The notes beneath the pieces are model-generated. The model was not told where the DNA came from. It searched no databases and saw only the letters and a list, made by a program, of their open reading frames with translations. A stretch of DNA of 64,000 nucleotides from NCBI GenBank assembly GCA_963920765.1, contig OY987252.1, positions 5,007,966-5,071,965 on the forward strand, read 5' to 3'. Below are positions 34,030 through 47,476 of the stretch, piece by piece (position 1 is the stretch's first letter; every line of letters starts with the position of its first letter). The translations under genes were made by a program, and so were the position numbers. This DNA is from Ulota crispa. Taxonomy: Eukaryota > Streptophyta > Bryopsida > Orthotrichales > Orthotrichaceae.

Positions 34030-37000
34030 ACCTTCCATTTTCTCTTACTTTTGACTTTAGAGTATCTTTTAGTTTAAATTTCTTTCACTTTAGATCAGAG
34101 TTTATACAGACGTTGAGATTGAAGTGTTGTTCAAACTCAACAACACATCTCTTAGAGCCTCTTTTGTTATTTGTTCCTCATCTTTGAATCTCAATTCATA
34201 TTTAGTCATTGTCAAATGTTTTTGTATTTCTCTGTCCTTGATAGTTTATTGAGTCTAACCTCACTTGAGTATTAGGACCCTTATTAGAAGTTGCAGTTTA
34301 CTCCTTCTAATCTAATATCTCATCCATTACAACATTTGTATTTTGTTTTTTTTGTGAGAGTTGCGGACATTCCCTCTCTTTAAAGGATTGAAGGTATAGA
34401 GCTTGCAATTTAATCCGTCTAAGTCAATATTTCATTTCATATATTCTATTATTTTTTCTTCTAGTATGGCTGAGCCTCAAGATTTTATCATGCTTGAATC
34501 TATTGAGTCTAAATTAGAGGCCATCCTCAATGCTATCACCACGTTATCAAATCGGACAACAACAATTGAATGTGTCACTGGTGGTCTTCAACAAAGCCAA
34601 CCTCTTGCCAATCTAAAGCAAAGAATTCTGCTTGTGGTTTGACAAGATTTACCACTACCACCACCATTGCAACAAATTAAACCTTGTGTCAATCTTTTTG
34701 AGAAATTTGATAGCACGCACTCCAAATTTCAAGAATTTGTTAATCAAATTCAATTAATAATTGCTTAATAGTCGAGACGCTACCTAACACAAGAATCACA
34801 AGTTAGATTAGTTGGAACATTACTTACTAGACAAGTTTTATTGTAGTTGCTCCATTATTTGAGAATGACTTACCTATTTTGAGCAACTTTGACATTTTTC
34901 TTAGAAGGTTTGCAGAAGCATTTGGTGAATACAATAAGGTTCGTTGAACAATAACAAAAATTTGGTTCCTACAACAATGGACACGTTTTGCATGAACTTA
35001 CTCCGCAAATTTTAGAGAATTTGTGTGTAACATTAGTTGGAATGAAGCAGCACTTATAAGTCAATTCTATTATGGATTGGAAGATATTGTGAAAGATTTA
35101 TTTTTATCACTTATTAATCCGCAAACACTGAACGAGGCAGTTAGTCAAGCCATCAAGTGCAACAATTAGCTTTTCCAACGCCGCCAAAACTAGTCTCTAG
35201 CAAAAAAACAGATGATTTGTCCTAATCACATATATCAATAAGTAGTTCAACTTTGCATTTATAGACTACAGACATGCAAATTGACACAATATGTATCAAA
35301 CGTCTCATTCCAGAAGAGAAAAAATGTCATTTGGAGGAAAGACTATGCTTGTATTGTGGCAATAGAGGCCATAATGTCTTTAATTATCTAAAAAAACCAA
35401 GTCAAGATATTCTCAAGACTAGAGCTGTCATCGTTTAAGAAAACAAAGATGCCTTATTACAGCAAGAACCATGTAGCTAGATAGTTTGATTTTGCAACAA
35501 TATCTAGGTTTCTCCTTTTCAGCTCAACTTGTCTCATATTTTATTGTTCATACATCTATTGGTCCTCAGAAACTTAAAACCACTGCTATATTAGAATTAT
35601 AAGCATCTGCTTATTTTTTTGATGAAAAATTTGTTAAGAGTCATAAATTCTCTCTAATTCAAAAATCTTAGCCTGTCCATGTAGAAGTGAGAAATGGTCA
35701 ATATTTGTCTTCTGGCAGTGTCACACATGAAACAATGCCTTTAAAAGTGAAATTTGGAGACTATAGTAGCCAAATTATTTTCAATGTTATCAAAACCTTG
35801 TCAAATCTTGTTATTTTTGGTTTTTTGTAGTTAAAAGAGTATAATCTGCTAGTAGATTGGAAGTTACAAAAAACAACTTTCTTTAAAAATCATCTAGTCA
35901 ATAGACCTGTTACACAACATGTTGAAAAACCTATTAACAAACAAACTAGCAAACCGCAAATGAAAAAACCACTATTTATTAGAGCAAGAGCGGTTATAAA
36001 AATGTCTAAAAAATACACATCATTTATTATCTATGCAGCTCCAACTGGTGAAGAAAAAATCACACCAGCTAATATCTTAAAGCAGTATAAAGATTTTAAA
36101 GATGTCTTTTTGAAAAAAAAGACGATATACTATTAAAATACTGACCGTATGATTATGTTATAGACTTAGAAGAAGAAGAAGAGCAAATTCTTTTTGGCTC
36201 AATGTACAACCTATCGCAAACAAAGTTGGCAGAATTTCAAAGTACATTGACAAGCATTTGGCCAAGAATTTCATTCATCACTTCAAATCATCTCTTGGAA
36301 CACCCATTCTATTTGTGACAAAGAAAGATGACTCTTTACAAATGTGCTTGCATTATCCAAGTCTCAACAAGATAACAAAGAAAAATTGCTATTTATTACT
36401 TTTGATATCGAAACTTTTAGATGAATTTTGAAGTACAAATATTTTTACCAAAATTGACATATGTGGAGGTTCTAACCTTGTATAAAAAAACAACAAAAGC
36501 GAATAGAATATGGCCTTTTGTACAAGATATGGCCATTTCAAGTACAATATCATGTCTTTTGGTTTTACAAATATCCGGCAGTCTTTCAATACATGATGAA
36601 TGACATTTTTGGAAACATCTTGACAACTTTGTTGTCATCTATTTAAATAACATTCTGATATTTTCCAAAAAAGCAGATCATGAAAAATACGCTCGTTTAG
36701 TCTTTGAAAAATTATGCAAACAAAGACTCTATGCCAAACCAGAGAAGTATTTATTTCACTAAACTAAGATGGAATTTTTGGGTTTTTACGCAACTATAAA
36801 GGGTTTGAAGATAGATCTCAAGAAAGTGAAAACTATCTTGGCTTGGAAAGTTCAAAAGACTATTAAAGATGTAAAATATTTTCTTGGTTTTGTTAACTTC
36901 TATCGGATCTTCATCAAAAGTTATTCTCTAATTATTGCTCCACTCACTTGGTTGATAATCAAGGACAAGCTTGACTGAAGACTACTAGCGGAGATTGCTT

Positions 37001-40000
37001 TTTAAAATCTAAATATCATATTTACTACTGCACCAATTTTAATACACCCAGATTTTTCAGAAGCATTTTATTTAGAAACCGATGCTTCAAACTTTGCTTT
37101 AGGAGCTGTATTTTTATAATTAGGTGAAGACAAGAAGCTTCATCCAATGACATTCTACTCTTGGAGATATTTTGCTGTCCAAATTAATTATGAGATTCAC
37201 AACAATGAATTTCTTGTTATTGTGGATTTTTTCTTAAGAATGGCGTCATTTCCTAGAGGGAGCTACATACCCGGTGACTGTTTATACAAATCACAAGAAT
37301 TTGAAATATTTCATATCATCTTGTGTTTTGAATTGACTTCAAGCTCAATAAAATATGTTGCTATCTCGGTTTGATTTTATTATCACATATTGATCAGAAA
37401 AGCAACAATGACTATCTAATGCTTTATCAAGAAGATCTTCTTTTGCACCCAAAGCTAAAGAAGCAATGCCCAATCAACAACACGGAACTTTGTCAAAACC
37501 AGAGCTATTTCTCCTTTATGCTACTATTATACAATTATCTATTAATGAAAAATTCTTCAATCAAATGAGCTTTGCAACTATTAGGATCATGTAGTCTTCA
37601 ACATAAAAAGTTGCCTTAATGAAAAAAAAAATTTTAAGGCGGATAAATATTTATTATATTTTTATGAACGTTTGTTCATTCCAGAAGGTCCAACACAACT
37701 TTGCATTTATCAATCTCGTTATGAATTCCCAACCGCGAGCCATTTTAAATACAACGAGACTCTGGAACTTGTTTCTAAGCATTTTTGGTGCTCCAAAATG
37801 TGGACAGATGTGACAAATTTTATTACATCTTGTGACATTTGTTCAATGTCCAAGAATCCTCAACATTGCCCTTATGAACTGTTACAACTATTGTCTATTT
37901 TGAGTCAACCATGGTCATTAGTTTTTCTAAACTTCATTATAGATTTACCGTCATCAAATACATTTGACATCATCTTTGTTGTAGTACATTGGTTAACAAA
38001 ATGACACACTTTATCCTTTGCCAAAAAATTTCATCAAGTAAAAATACGGCAAGACTAGTTCTTAATAATATGGATTGATGTCATGGTTTATTAGACAATA
38101 TTGTACTTGATCAAAGACCCTAATTTGCATCAAAGTTTTGAATGAATGCATGGTCAGCTAAACCAAAATGCGTGTCTCATTCAATTTTCAGGAATATGTT
38201 TTGATTGCATGGTTTATATTTTATAAAAGAAAGAACTTAGAAACATCTTAAATTAGTGAATATATTTTGTACTTATTCATAAAACAAAATATGTAATTAA
38301 TGTTTGTTAAAATTGATAATATAAGAAATAAAAGATTTTTCAATGCATATATTTGGATTGTCCCATTTACAGCATTCTATGAAAAAGATAGACATAATGT
38401 ATCAAGTTAGCAATAATGCATACATAGGGACTACATATGTGATTTAGCATCTTTTAAGTATATCAAAAACGTGCTATAATTTTAGATAAGTGATATACAA
38501 TAAAAATTATGGACTTCTTAGTGCCAAAATTAAGGCTAAATATTTAGGCGGCAATATTTTAAAGATTTTAACAATTTATTAGTTTATTTATTTTTCTTTT
38601 GCAAAAGCCTTTCTAATGGCTGCATGAGCTTGGTATTTTTTTTATAATGCACGTATTTGTATAAAAGAAAACAAATACTTTGTGATCCATACTTGCAGAA
38701 ATCTCAAAATTATGAACTTTTTATGAGGTTTTATGTGCCGTTTTTGGTCTACTCAACCATGCAAATTCCATTTTGGAGACCTTTTTTTGAGATATTGAAG
38801 AAGGATATTAACCTCTCTTCAACTTTCCATCCTCAAATTGACGGACAAATAAAACAATTTAATCAAGTCTTTGAACAATATTTACACAGTAGCATTAGCT
38901 ATCAAAGTTGTCTTGTCGGATAGATTTTGGGGTTTGGTCATTGTTTTATCTGTCTGACATCTGATGTTACACATGACAAGTGTCATGTATGAATGACAAT
39001 ATTGTCTAATAAGGCTTTATTTAATTGCTGAGATTATTTGAAAATCTACTTCAAATATGATCCAAAATGTAGAATCTAATAAGTGTATATTGAATTGAGA
39101 TACTTTAATAAATGAAACATTAATATGTCAAGATTGGAAAAAAAATGCTTTATTTAAAATTCAACCTTAAAATTGACTTTACTAGATGGATGGAGGGTCT
39201 CTTGTTCGTTTGTAACGTCAAGTTTGTCAAACTATTGCCATGTCGAGAAAGACAACCATATTAGCTATCAGCAAGACAACTGAACTACATACTTGCTATT
39301 AATAGAATTTGCATATAACAATACACTTCATGCTTTAACTCAGTAAATACCATTTTATTCCAATAATGGCTATCATCCAAAGTTTGATTTGTTGGATTCA
39401 CCAGCAAATAATAACCCACCAGTTGACGACCTTTGCAATGCAATTATTGCAAATTCAATATGTTTTGAAGCTTCAACTACAATCTGCACAAGAGTTTTAC
39501 AAGACAATTGCGGACTAATCTTGCAATCATGCACCTAATTTTCAAATCAAAGATAAAGTATGGCTTTTTTAATGGAATATTCAGACCAAGCGGCCATGTG
39601 ACAAGTTAGACTACCAGAGATTGGAACCATTTGTCATTCTAAAACAGATCAATCCAATGGCATACCGTTTGAAGCTACTAGCTTCTATGAAAGTACATCC
39701 AGTCTTTCATGTATTTTTTTAAACTTTATCAACAGTTATATTTTTTAGAGAGAAGACAATTGCCACTATTGAGTGTTGAAATTGAAAACCACAAGGAATA
39801 TGAAGTGGAATAAGTATTGAACTTATAACAAAGGTGAGGCAAAGCAGAATATTTGGTACACTAAAGCGGTTCTGATATCAACGAGCATACGTGAGAACTA
39901 GCCAAGAATCTCATAATTGCGTCAAAAATGATACAAAAATTTCATCAACTTTATCCGGACAAATTTAGGGCTCTTTTTTGAACTTATCACTTAAAAAGGG

Positions 40001-40245
40001 GATAATATTATGGATATTACTTTAGAATCTTCTGATTTCTTTTACTTTAGAATTTAAAATATTTTTTACTTTAGATTTCTTTCACTTTAGATCAGACTGT
40101 ATATAGAAATTGAGGTTGAAATGTTATTTAGACTCAACAACACATCTCTTGGAACCTCTTTTGTTATTTGTTCCTCATCTTTGAATCTCAATTCATATCT
40201 AGTCCTTGTCAAATATCTTTGTATTTTTGTGTCCATGACAATGTC
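34030..40245 (+). mobile_element. Ty3/gypsy chromovirus fossil
   Basis: An LTR element on the plus strand. The left LTR is about 34,030-34,255 and the right LTR about 40,004-40,245. They share 'tttctttcactttagatca' and 'ctcaacaacacatctctt' and are plainly diverged. A purine-rich tract (AAAAAGGGGATAAT) precedes the right LTR. Parts in order: gag-like region from 34,463, a CCHC knuckle (CLYCGNRGHNVF) near 35,350, protease region ~35.5-35.9 kb, reverse transcriptase ~36.2-36.98 kb, RNase H ~37.05-37.4 kb, integrase ~37.6-39.5 kb split by two AT-rich inserts, and a C-terminal chromodomain ~39.7-39.95 kb. The element is broken many times over and is old. Confidence 0.85.
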
Positions 40246-40345
40246 TAGTCATAATTTGTGACTACAAATAGTTATATTTGTCAAAAAATATGACTATGCA
40301 AAGTCACAAGATTAGGAATTCTAAACCAAGTTCTAGTTGAGGTTA
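40246..40345. repeat. TAGTCAT-type repeat, right flank of retroelement
   Basis: This continues the repeat found before 34,030 ('tctagtcataatttgtgac', 'atgactatgcaaagtcac'). It also separates the retroelement from the third TIR-element copy. Confidence 0.5.
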
Positions 40346-40605
40346 TTAACCCCTAAAGGCCCAAGTAATTTTCTCCAACGAAAGTCAATGTTAACTGCCA
40401 CTTTAGGGGGAATGAGTAGAAAAGTAGAAAATAAAGTTTGTTTTGCAAATCCAACTAGATATTTTTGTCTTAGACTAGAAGAGGTATTTGTGGGAAAAAA
40501 TCATGTCATTCTAGATGGAGAGGAGGAGTGATATTTACATCTAAAGTGAAAAAAAATGTTTCCTTTTGTGCTATCCAAAAAATTTCAAAAGCCTTTGTCC
40601 CTACT
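40346..40605 (-). mobile_element. TIR-element copy 3, left part, cut by the numt
   Basis: It begins TTAACCCCTAAAGGCCCAA and follows the reverse complement of 3,774 down to about 3,515, with words 'aactgccacttt', 'gaatgagtagaaaa' and 'ttcaaaagcctttg'. Similarity stops near 40,605, where mitochondrial sequence begins. The continuation of the same element is at 63,943. Confidence 0.8.
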
Positions 40606-41784
40606 TAGTCGCTAGAGGTACACATTCTTTTTCTCAATGTAGGCAATATATAAGAAATAGACTGCTCTGCCTGCAATGTCCAATAACAGCGCTGAAATAT
40701 TGAATCTATCAATACCATAGCCAATGGCATACGACTTCAAATCTAACAGGCCCTTCCCCGTCATTTTTTGGAATAGGGGATCTCCTAACGTTGGCAACAA
40801 CTACGGCAGTGGCAAAATTGCCGAAAGGAGAAGAACAAGCCTCTCCAAAGCTTGCTCTTCTCTTTTGGAGACGGAGGTCTTTCAATAAGTAACATCAAGA
40901 ACAAGAACTTTACCTTTACTAAAAGGGGCCACCGCTTATACTATACTAATGTCTCGGCCGCTTGCGAGGGACGTTGGGCAAATTTAGCAAAAACTCAAGG
41001 GTCACAGAAAATTTACTTACGGTGGAAACGTTACTACTATTTTAATCTATTTGACCTAATAAAAGTTACAAAATTGTATATTGCAAAATCAAATGAAAAT
41101 TTGAGAACATTACTTCAGGAGTCAACAAGTCCACTCTCGATGATTCAAGGCATGACTCGTCTTATCATCATTGATAAAATGAAGGACGGATCTTTTCAGT
41201 TTCAAGCAACCGGTAAGTTTTTTAGAACATCAATAGGTGCTAAGAACAAGAAGGAAATATGAAGCCTATTGCTAGAAAACAATGGGCAAGGACAGAAGGC
41301 CCAAAGATTGATAAATAAACCATGGGTTCACTGGGTCATTCCTACCTACAACTTGGACTATCACCCTTTTTTTTGAACATTACACTTATTGAACAAAGGA
41401 TAACTAGATTGGATTTGTTTTATGTGGTTAACTATGCAGTAAGGTCCCATACTTTTTTTCTTCTATACGATCTGTATCTTGCTTGTAAAATTACTGAAAT
41501 TGCGGAAGCACATTATTACAAACATATTAACAAAAAGGCCAAAGTTTTGACCTTGAAAGGTTTCACTAAGATCATAGTTCAATAAAACAAGAAGCAGACC
41601 CTTGATAACGGCACCTAAAGATCCACTGTAGTATATTACGTTTTATTCCCAGGTAAAAATGAACTAGACATTCTACTCTTTGAGTTTTGATGAGCGTAGA
41701 GAGCTGTTTGCGGGAAAACTTGCAAGTACAGTTTGGTGGAAGGCATAAGGGCTCTTGAGACCAAGGATTGGTCGTCGACCCAAC
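40606..41784 (+). other. 3' part of cox2 intron (i373-type) with maturase remnant
   Basis: The numt starts inside a group II intron. From 40,852 to ~41,290 a degenerate frame recalls the N-terminal part of an intron maturase/reverse transcriptase: LFDLIKVTKLYIAKSNEN, then KMKDGSFQFQATG before the expected fingers motif. At least two frames are needed, so it is dead. Domain V is at 41,701-41,734 (GAGCTG...CAGTTT), and the intron ends near 41,784 before CTTATGAG. Upstream cox2 exons are absent because the insert begins here. Confidence 0.65.
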
Positions 41785-43579
41785 CTTATGAGTATTTGGA
41801 CTATAACAATTTTGATGAACAGTCACTAACTTTTGATAATTATATGATTCCAGAAGATGACTTAGAATTGGGTCAATTGCGCTTATTAGAAGTAGACGAT
41901 TGAGTAGTTGTATTAGCAAAAATTCATCTACGTATGATTATAACATCTGCTAATATACTTCATAGTTGGGTTGTACCCTCCTTAGGTGTAAAATGTGATG
42001 CTGTACTTGGTCGTTGAAATCAAACTTCCATTTTTATTAAACAAGAAGGAGTTTATTATGGTCAATGCAGTGAACTTTGTGGAACTAATCATGCATTTAT
42101 GCGTGTGCTTGAATAAATAGGCCGACTGCTGAGCCTATTCTGGCTCAGTTGCACTTTCTCAAACAAGACAAACCTGGGTGCGAGCTATCCAAAAAAGCTA
42201 TCATAGCAATATCATGGCTTGAGCAATAGGGAAAAGCCGGGGATTGATGGGCTTGCCCCCATTAGGGTCCCCAGGAAAGCAAAGGATATGGTTAGAATAA
42301 TGAGCTTGAAACGCAAAGCCCGTCCTAAGCTGGACCAAACGTCCCAAGCAAGATATAGCAACAAGCGAGTGGTTAGTAAACCAATAGTGTTAAACCCGCA
42401 GTTGATGGCATTAGCTTTTGCGGCACTTAGGAAACCATAGGGCACTCCATACAGAGTAATTCCGAGAAATCAGACTCCTGCGCAAGAACCTAAATTCTCA
42501 CTAGGAGGTAAAACCTAATTTAGACCTATGGAAGTCAGGGCTAAACATCCCCATGACAGTGTCGTGAGGGAGTTCAAAGGCCTCATAGTATTATAGGCCT
42601 CTTCAGGTCATGCAAAAGGGGCCAATCCAAGATCATACTTTTCCTTTATTAAGAAAACAGGAGCTCTCAACAAGTCTATACGCTAGTTTACGCTCAAGTT
42701 AAACTAGTCAGATCTTGTTTGTCTTTCAACGGCCATATAGGTAAAAATCTACAAAAGAAAACACAGCAAATACTACTATGGATTCATCCCAATGAATATT
42801 GAGCGATTCTTTGTTTGATACGAGGCTATTTGAAAAAAGCAAAAAAAAATGACACCGAGATTTCTAAGGAATACTCTGAATAGAAAAAAACCCCAGCCCA
42901 TTTAGTAAATAAGCCAAGCAAAAGTCATTTATTTTTCACACTGCCAAAAATACCCAAGCCAAGCGAGATCAAATTGAAGGCAGCAGCAGCGTGTGAAAAG
43001 ACCTCCGGCTAATGCTGGAGGTCCTATTTTCTACCTACTTTATTTGGTTGCTTGCGCGGATTTTGGCCACACAAAGGAAGCCAAGGATATGTTCCAATTA
43101 CACGCGGGCCTGCTAAGGGCCAAAGGCCATAAAGATTTTTAAGTTTGAGCAATTAGCGCTCCCACGTAAGATTGTAGATGCGAGATGGGGCGCCAAAATT
43201 GGCTTGCTCAAGGTTCTTTTGATTGTGTACTATTCACAAATCTAATTGAGGAGATATACATAGAGGTGAGCGACGTAAGAGCTAAAATTTGCTCGGGAAA
43301 TGTTACCTATGACTAGTGTAAGTATAAAACTGCTGTGTGGACAACAAATACCACAGCGCCGCCAACAGTGATTTGTGGGCTACAGCACAGATTAAGATAC
43401 TGAAAACTCTAACTATTTTGCCTAAGGTCCAAGGTTAAGATCTAGGAAAGTGAGCAGTACAAGCTGAAAGGCTCCCATATTGTTTGGAAGGCAGGGGCTC
43501 TTCCTGACCCCTATCCATTATTGTAGAAGCTATTTCTTTGGATGATGATGTTTCTTGGATATCAAATAAATTAGACTAA
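41785..43579 (+). pseudogene. cox2: cox2, 3' two exons (cytochrome c oxidase subunit II)
   Basis: Exon 41,785-42,102 covers [16 protein letters not shown] to [16 protein letters not shown], including the CuA-ligand cluster C-x3-C-x3-H. Exon 43,515-43,579 gives [20 protein letters not shown] and the stop. Two codons are broken (R in EVDDR-V and the residue after VLGR; both TGA). The intron lies after the first base of the Pro codon that follows HAFM. With the usual numbering these are introns i373 and i691, nine bases offset by N-terminal length. Function in a real mitochondrion: electron entry to complex IV. This copy is silent. Confidence 0.9.
42103..43514 (+). other. Group II intron in cox2 (i691-type)
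   Basis: It starts GTGTGCTTG and ends CCCCTAT. Domain V is at 43,452-43,485 (GAGCAG...TTGTTT). A stem-loop GACCTCCGGC-TAAT-GCTGGAGGTC lies at 43,000-43,023. No maturase frame is seen. Length is 1.41 kb. Confidence 0.8.
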
Positions 43580-43598
43580 AAAGCAAACAAGACGAATT

Positions 43599-45227
43599 AT
43601 GAGTGTCTCTCAAAAGCATCCTTATCATTTAGTAGATCCAAGTCCATGGCCTCTTTTGGGTTCATTGGGAACTTTGGCAAGCACCATTGGTGGTGTTATG
43701 TACATGCACTCTTTTATGGGAGGTGGAACACTTCTTAGCTTAGGTTTGGAAATGATCCTATATACTAAGTTTGTATGGTGGTGCAATGTTATACGTGAAT
43801 CCACTTAGAAAGGACATCATACATTTGTGGTCCAATTAGGACTTTGCTATGGTATGATTTTGTTCATTGTGTCTGAAGTCATGTATTTTTTAGCTTTTGT
43901 TTGGGCTTTTTTTCATTCTTCTTAAGCACCTACGGTAGAAATTGGAGCTATTCAGCCCCCCAAAAGAATTGATGTGTTAAATCCTTGAGGAATTCCTTTT
44001 CTAAAAACCCTTATTTTATTTTCATCTGGAGCTGCCGTGACTTGGGCTCATCATGCTATATTAGCTGGATTCAAAAAACAAGTTGTTTATGCTTTAGTAG
44101 CTACCAAGCGACAGTCAAATTACCAAGGAAACTTTTTGATTACCTCTTGTAATCATACCATTGCTGATGCTTGCAATGAGACGGATGCAACTTACCATTT
44201 AAACCAACCAGGACAATAGCATGTTGCAAAAGGAAAAGACAGGGTTGAGCAACTCTAGAGAACTTTTCCAACCGTGTCTTGGAAATATAGCCGAATGGAT
44301 CATTCATGAATGTGAGGTGTTTATGAGACACTAACTCAAGCGTGTTTGGTTAGTTTATTGACCAACCAAAAATATAACAACGCTATCTCCTCCATGGCAA
44401 AATGGTAGCCTGCTTGTGGCAAAGCAGGAGGAGGTCCTAATTTCAATATGAAACAATAACACTAGAAACACAGCTGCTTTTTTGTCTGAATTAGCACTAT
44501 TAATTGGAAATCTTATGTGTTTTCATGTAAGTATAAGTGTACCTTGGTAGTACTGGTGAACTAAAGAGCCATGATCTGGCTATCTAGGATAGATGACTCG
44601 TAATATCCGCCTACCCGAAAGAGAGCTGGCAACAGTAAAGCACTTGACTTGATCTCATTTGTTTAAGGGCAAAGCAAGAAGGAGTCTAAATCATTGTACG
44701 GCAATGATTTTCATTTATGGACTTTACGTGATTGACACGGGAAATTTGACTTCAGGTCAAAATAGAATTAAGCATAAGCCTTTATAAAGCACTACATGCC
44801 CTATAGAGTAAAAAATTAGATTGGTGAGCTGTGTGATAGGTAACTATCTTGCACGGTTCGGAGAGCACTTTATTATGTCAGATGAATAAACGGCAACCAA
44901 GTTGTATGGCTCTATGAAGTAACTTTTGACTCTACCATTTTGTTGGCTCTAGTCTTCACCAGGTTTCAAGGAATGGAATATGTAGAAGTACCTTTCATAG
45001 TTTTTGATGGTATTTATGGTTCTACCTTTTTTTTAACCATAGGATTTCATGATTTTCATGTTATTATAGGTACCACTTTCCTAATAATATGTGCTATATG
45101 TCAATATCTAGGGCATTTTACCCAAATGCATCACTTTGGCTTTGAAACAGCTGCTTGGTATTGACATTTTGTTGACGTGGTTTGGTAATTCCTATTTGTA
45201 TCCGTTTATTGGTGGGGAGTTAATTAA
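43599..45227 (+). pseudogene. cox3: cox3 (cytochrome c oxidase subunit III)
   Basis: Exon 1 runs 43,599 to 44,104/44,105 ([35 protein letters not shown]) and exon 2 about 44,936-45,227 ([16 protein letters not shown]). Together this is about 798 bases, 265 residues, the normal length. It starts 20 bp after the cox2 stop. Stops interrupt it at the residue after IREST, after FFHSS, at the Trp of NPWG (TGA 43,986), at the Trp of YWHF (TGA 45,162) and after DVVW. Two invariant Trp codons changed TGG to TGA, a G-to-A change. Confidence 0.9.
44106..44935 (+). other. Group II intron in cox3 (i506/507)
   Basis: The 0.83 kb intron has domain V at 44,826-44,859 (GAGCTG...CGGTTC) and ends TTTTGACTCTAC. 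Its domain V-VI region and its 5' third (GTGAGGTGT...CAAGCGTGTT) resemble the introns in nad9 and nad7 of this insert. Shared strings include GAGAGCACTTTATTA and GACTCTAY at the very end. Confidence 0.8.
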
Positions 45228-46083
45228 AAAAAAAAAAAAAAATCTGGAATAGATCTTTTTCCAACCTAATCATACTTTATTTAAAGATAGAATTTCCTTT
45301 AGTTTGCTTTTTTTCCCAAGACCTGGGCTTGTAATGATGGTGGTATTTGTGATTAATTCAAGTGATTCTAATATGGATCCTAGTACTTTTTAGAAGGAAG
45401 GTATCCATATACTAGTGATGTCACAAGGCAAATATTTTGATAGACTTAAAAGTTATCAATAACTTAATTATTACTCTAAGAGGAAGCTTGAGGTCTATAA
45501 GGAGCATTATGATGTCAATCCAAAGGGCATAAAAAGTATCCCAACCTTGTTGCTGAAAAAAGAATATGTTGCTATGCCCTATCAAGTAATATGCAACCTG
45601 CCTTTTTTTCTAATAGCAATTGAATGGATAAAACCCTAGTTGCTTAAAAGCAACCGTTAAATTTGCTTAAGAAAAGCAAAGAAGGTGGTTGACCAAGGCC
45701 GCGCGGCACATGCGTGCTTGTCCTAGGCCGGTTTGCTTAGGGTGTTGCTTATGCAACTCTTTGGAGAAGCTTTGTGCTGATGGTATACCAGTAAATTTTT
45801 TTTGTGGGAACTGAATAATAAATATAGCTTTGTGGTCTTCTTTGTCCATCTTGCGGGGGTGCGCAGCTTCTGCGAGAACTTGCGCGCCTCCCTCCCCCTC
45901 CTTTTTGTGTCTGTCTAGCCTTGACCGCTTCATGCATAAAATGTGGCATTATGTAAAGTTTACATACATATTAAAATAGATGGGCTAGATGCACTAAACA
46001 ATAAAACTACTTCATTAGTTATAGGAAATGTTTATATGTATTTTGGAAAGATGCGTAGCATTTGGTTGGTTTTGCAAATAAAG

Positions 46084-46152
<69 letters not shown>

Positions 46153-46490
46153 TTTTCTTTGTTTTACTAATCAATAGAAAAATATGCTATGCTCCATGGC
46201 CTAGTTGATTTACAAGCTTGTTGGATCAGCCCAAATTGAATCAAAGCTTTGGAAAGGCGGAAAAGCCGGTTCTTTGATTGAACATGGAAAAAGAGAAATG
46301 AATGCATTCTTCTTGCGCAAGTATTTTGTCAATGCTTAAAAGCAAGGAGCCGTAAACCATATATAGAGCAAAAAAATCTATATACAGCTCTGCAATAGGT
46401 GTTTGTGGCATTGGCCATAGCAAATGTTGGTGTCATGTTCATAATTCTTATGACATTTCACATCTTTATTCTAGAAAAAAAGGCAACAAA
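45228..46490 (+). other. cox3-nad1 spacer with a possible ORF remnant
   Basis: A frame at about 45,397-45,639 reads EGIHILVMSQGKYFDRLKS, one stop, then YYSKRKLEVYKEHYDVNPKG and IKSIPTLLLKKEYVAMPYQ. It looks coding (Lys/Tyr-rich, good length) but matches no mitochondrial gene that I know. The rest includes A15 followed by a TA run at 46,099-46,152, and no tRNA that I could fold. Confidence 0.45.
46099..46152. repeat. (TA)n tract after poly-A
   Basis: About 27 TA units with one TAC interruption, directly behind an A15 run. It is the first of three long TA tracts within 3.3 kb of the numt. Confidence 0.95.
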
Positions 46491-46777
46491 ATGAGACTAT
46501 ATATCATTGATGTTTCAGCAAAAATCTTTGGAATAATAATACCCCTTTTACTAGAAGTAGCCTTCTTAGTTCTAGCTGAACGTAAAATAATGGCTTCTAT
46601 GCAACGCAAAAAGGGTCCTAATGTAGTGGGATTGTTTGGATTGTTACAACCTTTAGCAAATGGTTTAAAAGTAATGATAAAAGAACCTATTTTACCAAGT
46701 AGTGCTAATTTATTTATTTTTCTAATGGCTCCCATAATTACATTTATGTTAAGTTTGGTTGCTTAGGCTATTATACC

Positions 46778-47408
46778 GCGCGTCGTGCAAGGTGCTTTTG
46801 TTGCTATGGGGCATATCTTGGTGCCCAATATCTAGTCTGCGTTAATGGAGTAAATCACCCAGAGGTAGCGTTGCTGCAATGCGCTTGGAAAAGCATCTGG
46901 GAAACCAAGTCACAACCCATATTTCAAAGGACAACTCAAAAGATACTGTTGGGGTTGATGAGGCTGACAAATCCAAATTACGTAGCTACTGCACGACAGC
47001 ATTTACCAAGCCAGCGGGTAATGACTTGGTCTTGGAATTGGTTCTTTTGGTAGGTTTAATGGAGGCTGAAGACGAAAAAAAAGAAAGATTTTTGGGGGCA
47101 TTCTAAGCAAGGGAATAATACTATGCAGACATCTTACCTCGACAAACAAGTGAAAAAAGTTGAAGACACAATCACGGGATTGACATACTCTCTAATGAGA
47201 GGGTCGGCGGAGACGGTATAGTAAGTAAATAGGGAAATCAACCAAGCCAGGTATTGAAGGGCTGCAATCATGATCCAATGGTAGAGTGCCACAAATGTGG
47301 TGAAGGCGGCAACTCTTCAACTCTTCTGAGAAGACGAGTTGGTCATAGCAGACACAACAATGTTGCTACAATCTCATTCAATAGGTACCTCGTGAAGCGT
47401 GTCAATAT

Positions 47409-47476
<68 letters not shown>

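Noticed and set aside
40612-40800. Minus-strand gene at the left numt border
   Set aside because: A 62-codon frame antisense to the cox2 intron, with no recognisable domain.
45667-45949. Minus-strand Arg-rich ORF
   Set aside because: Short, overlapping frames in a spacer, with no family resemblance.
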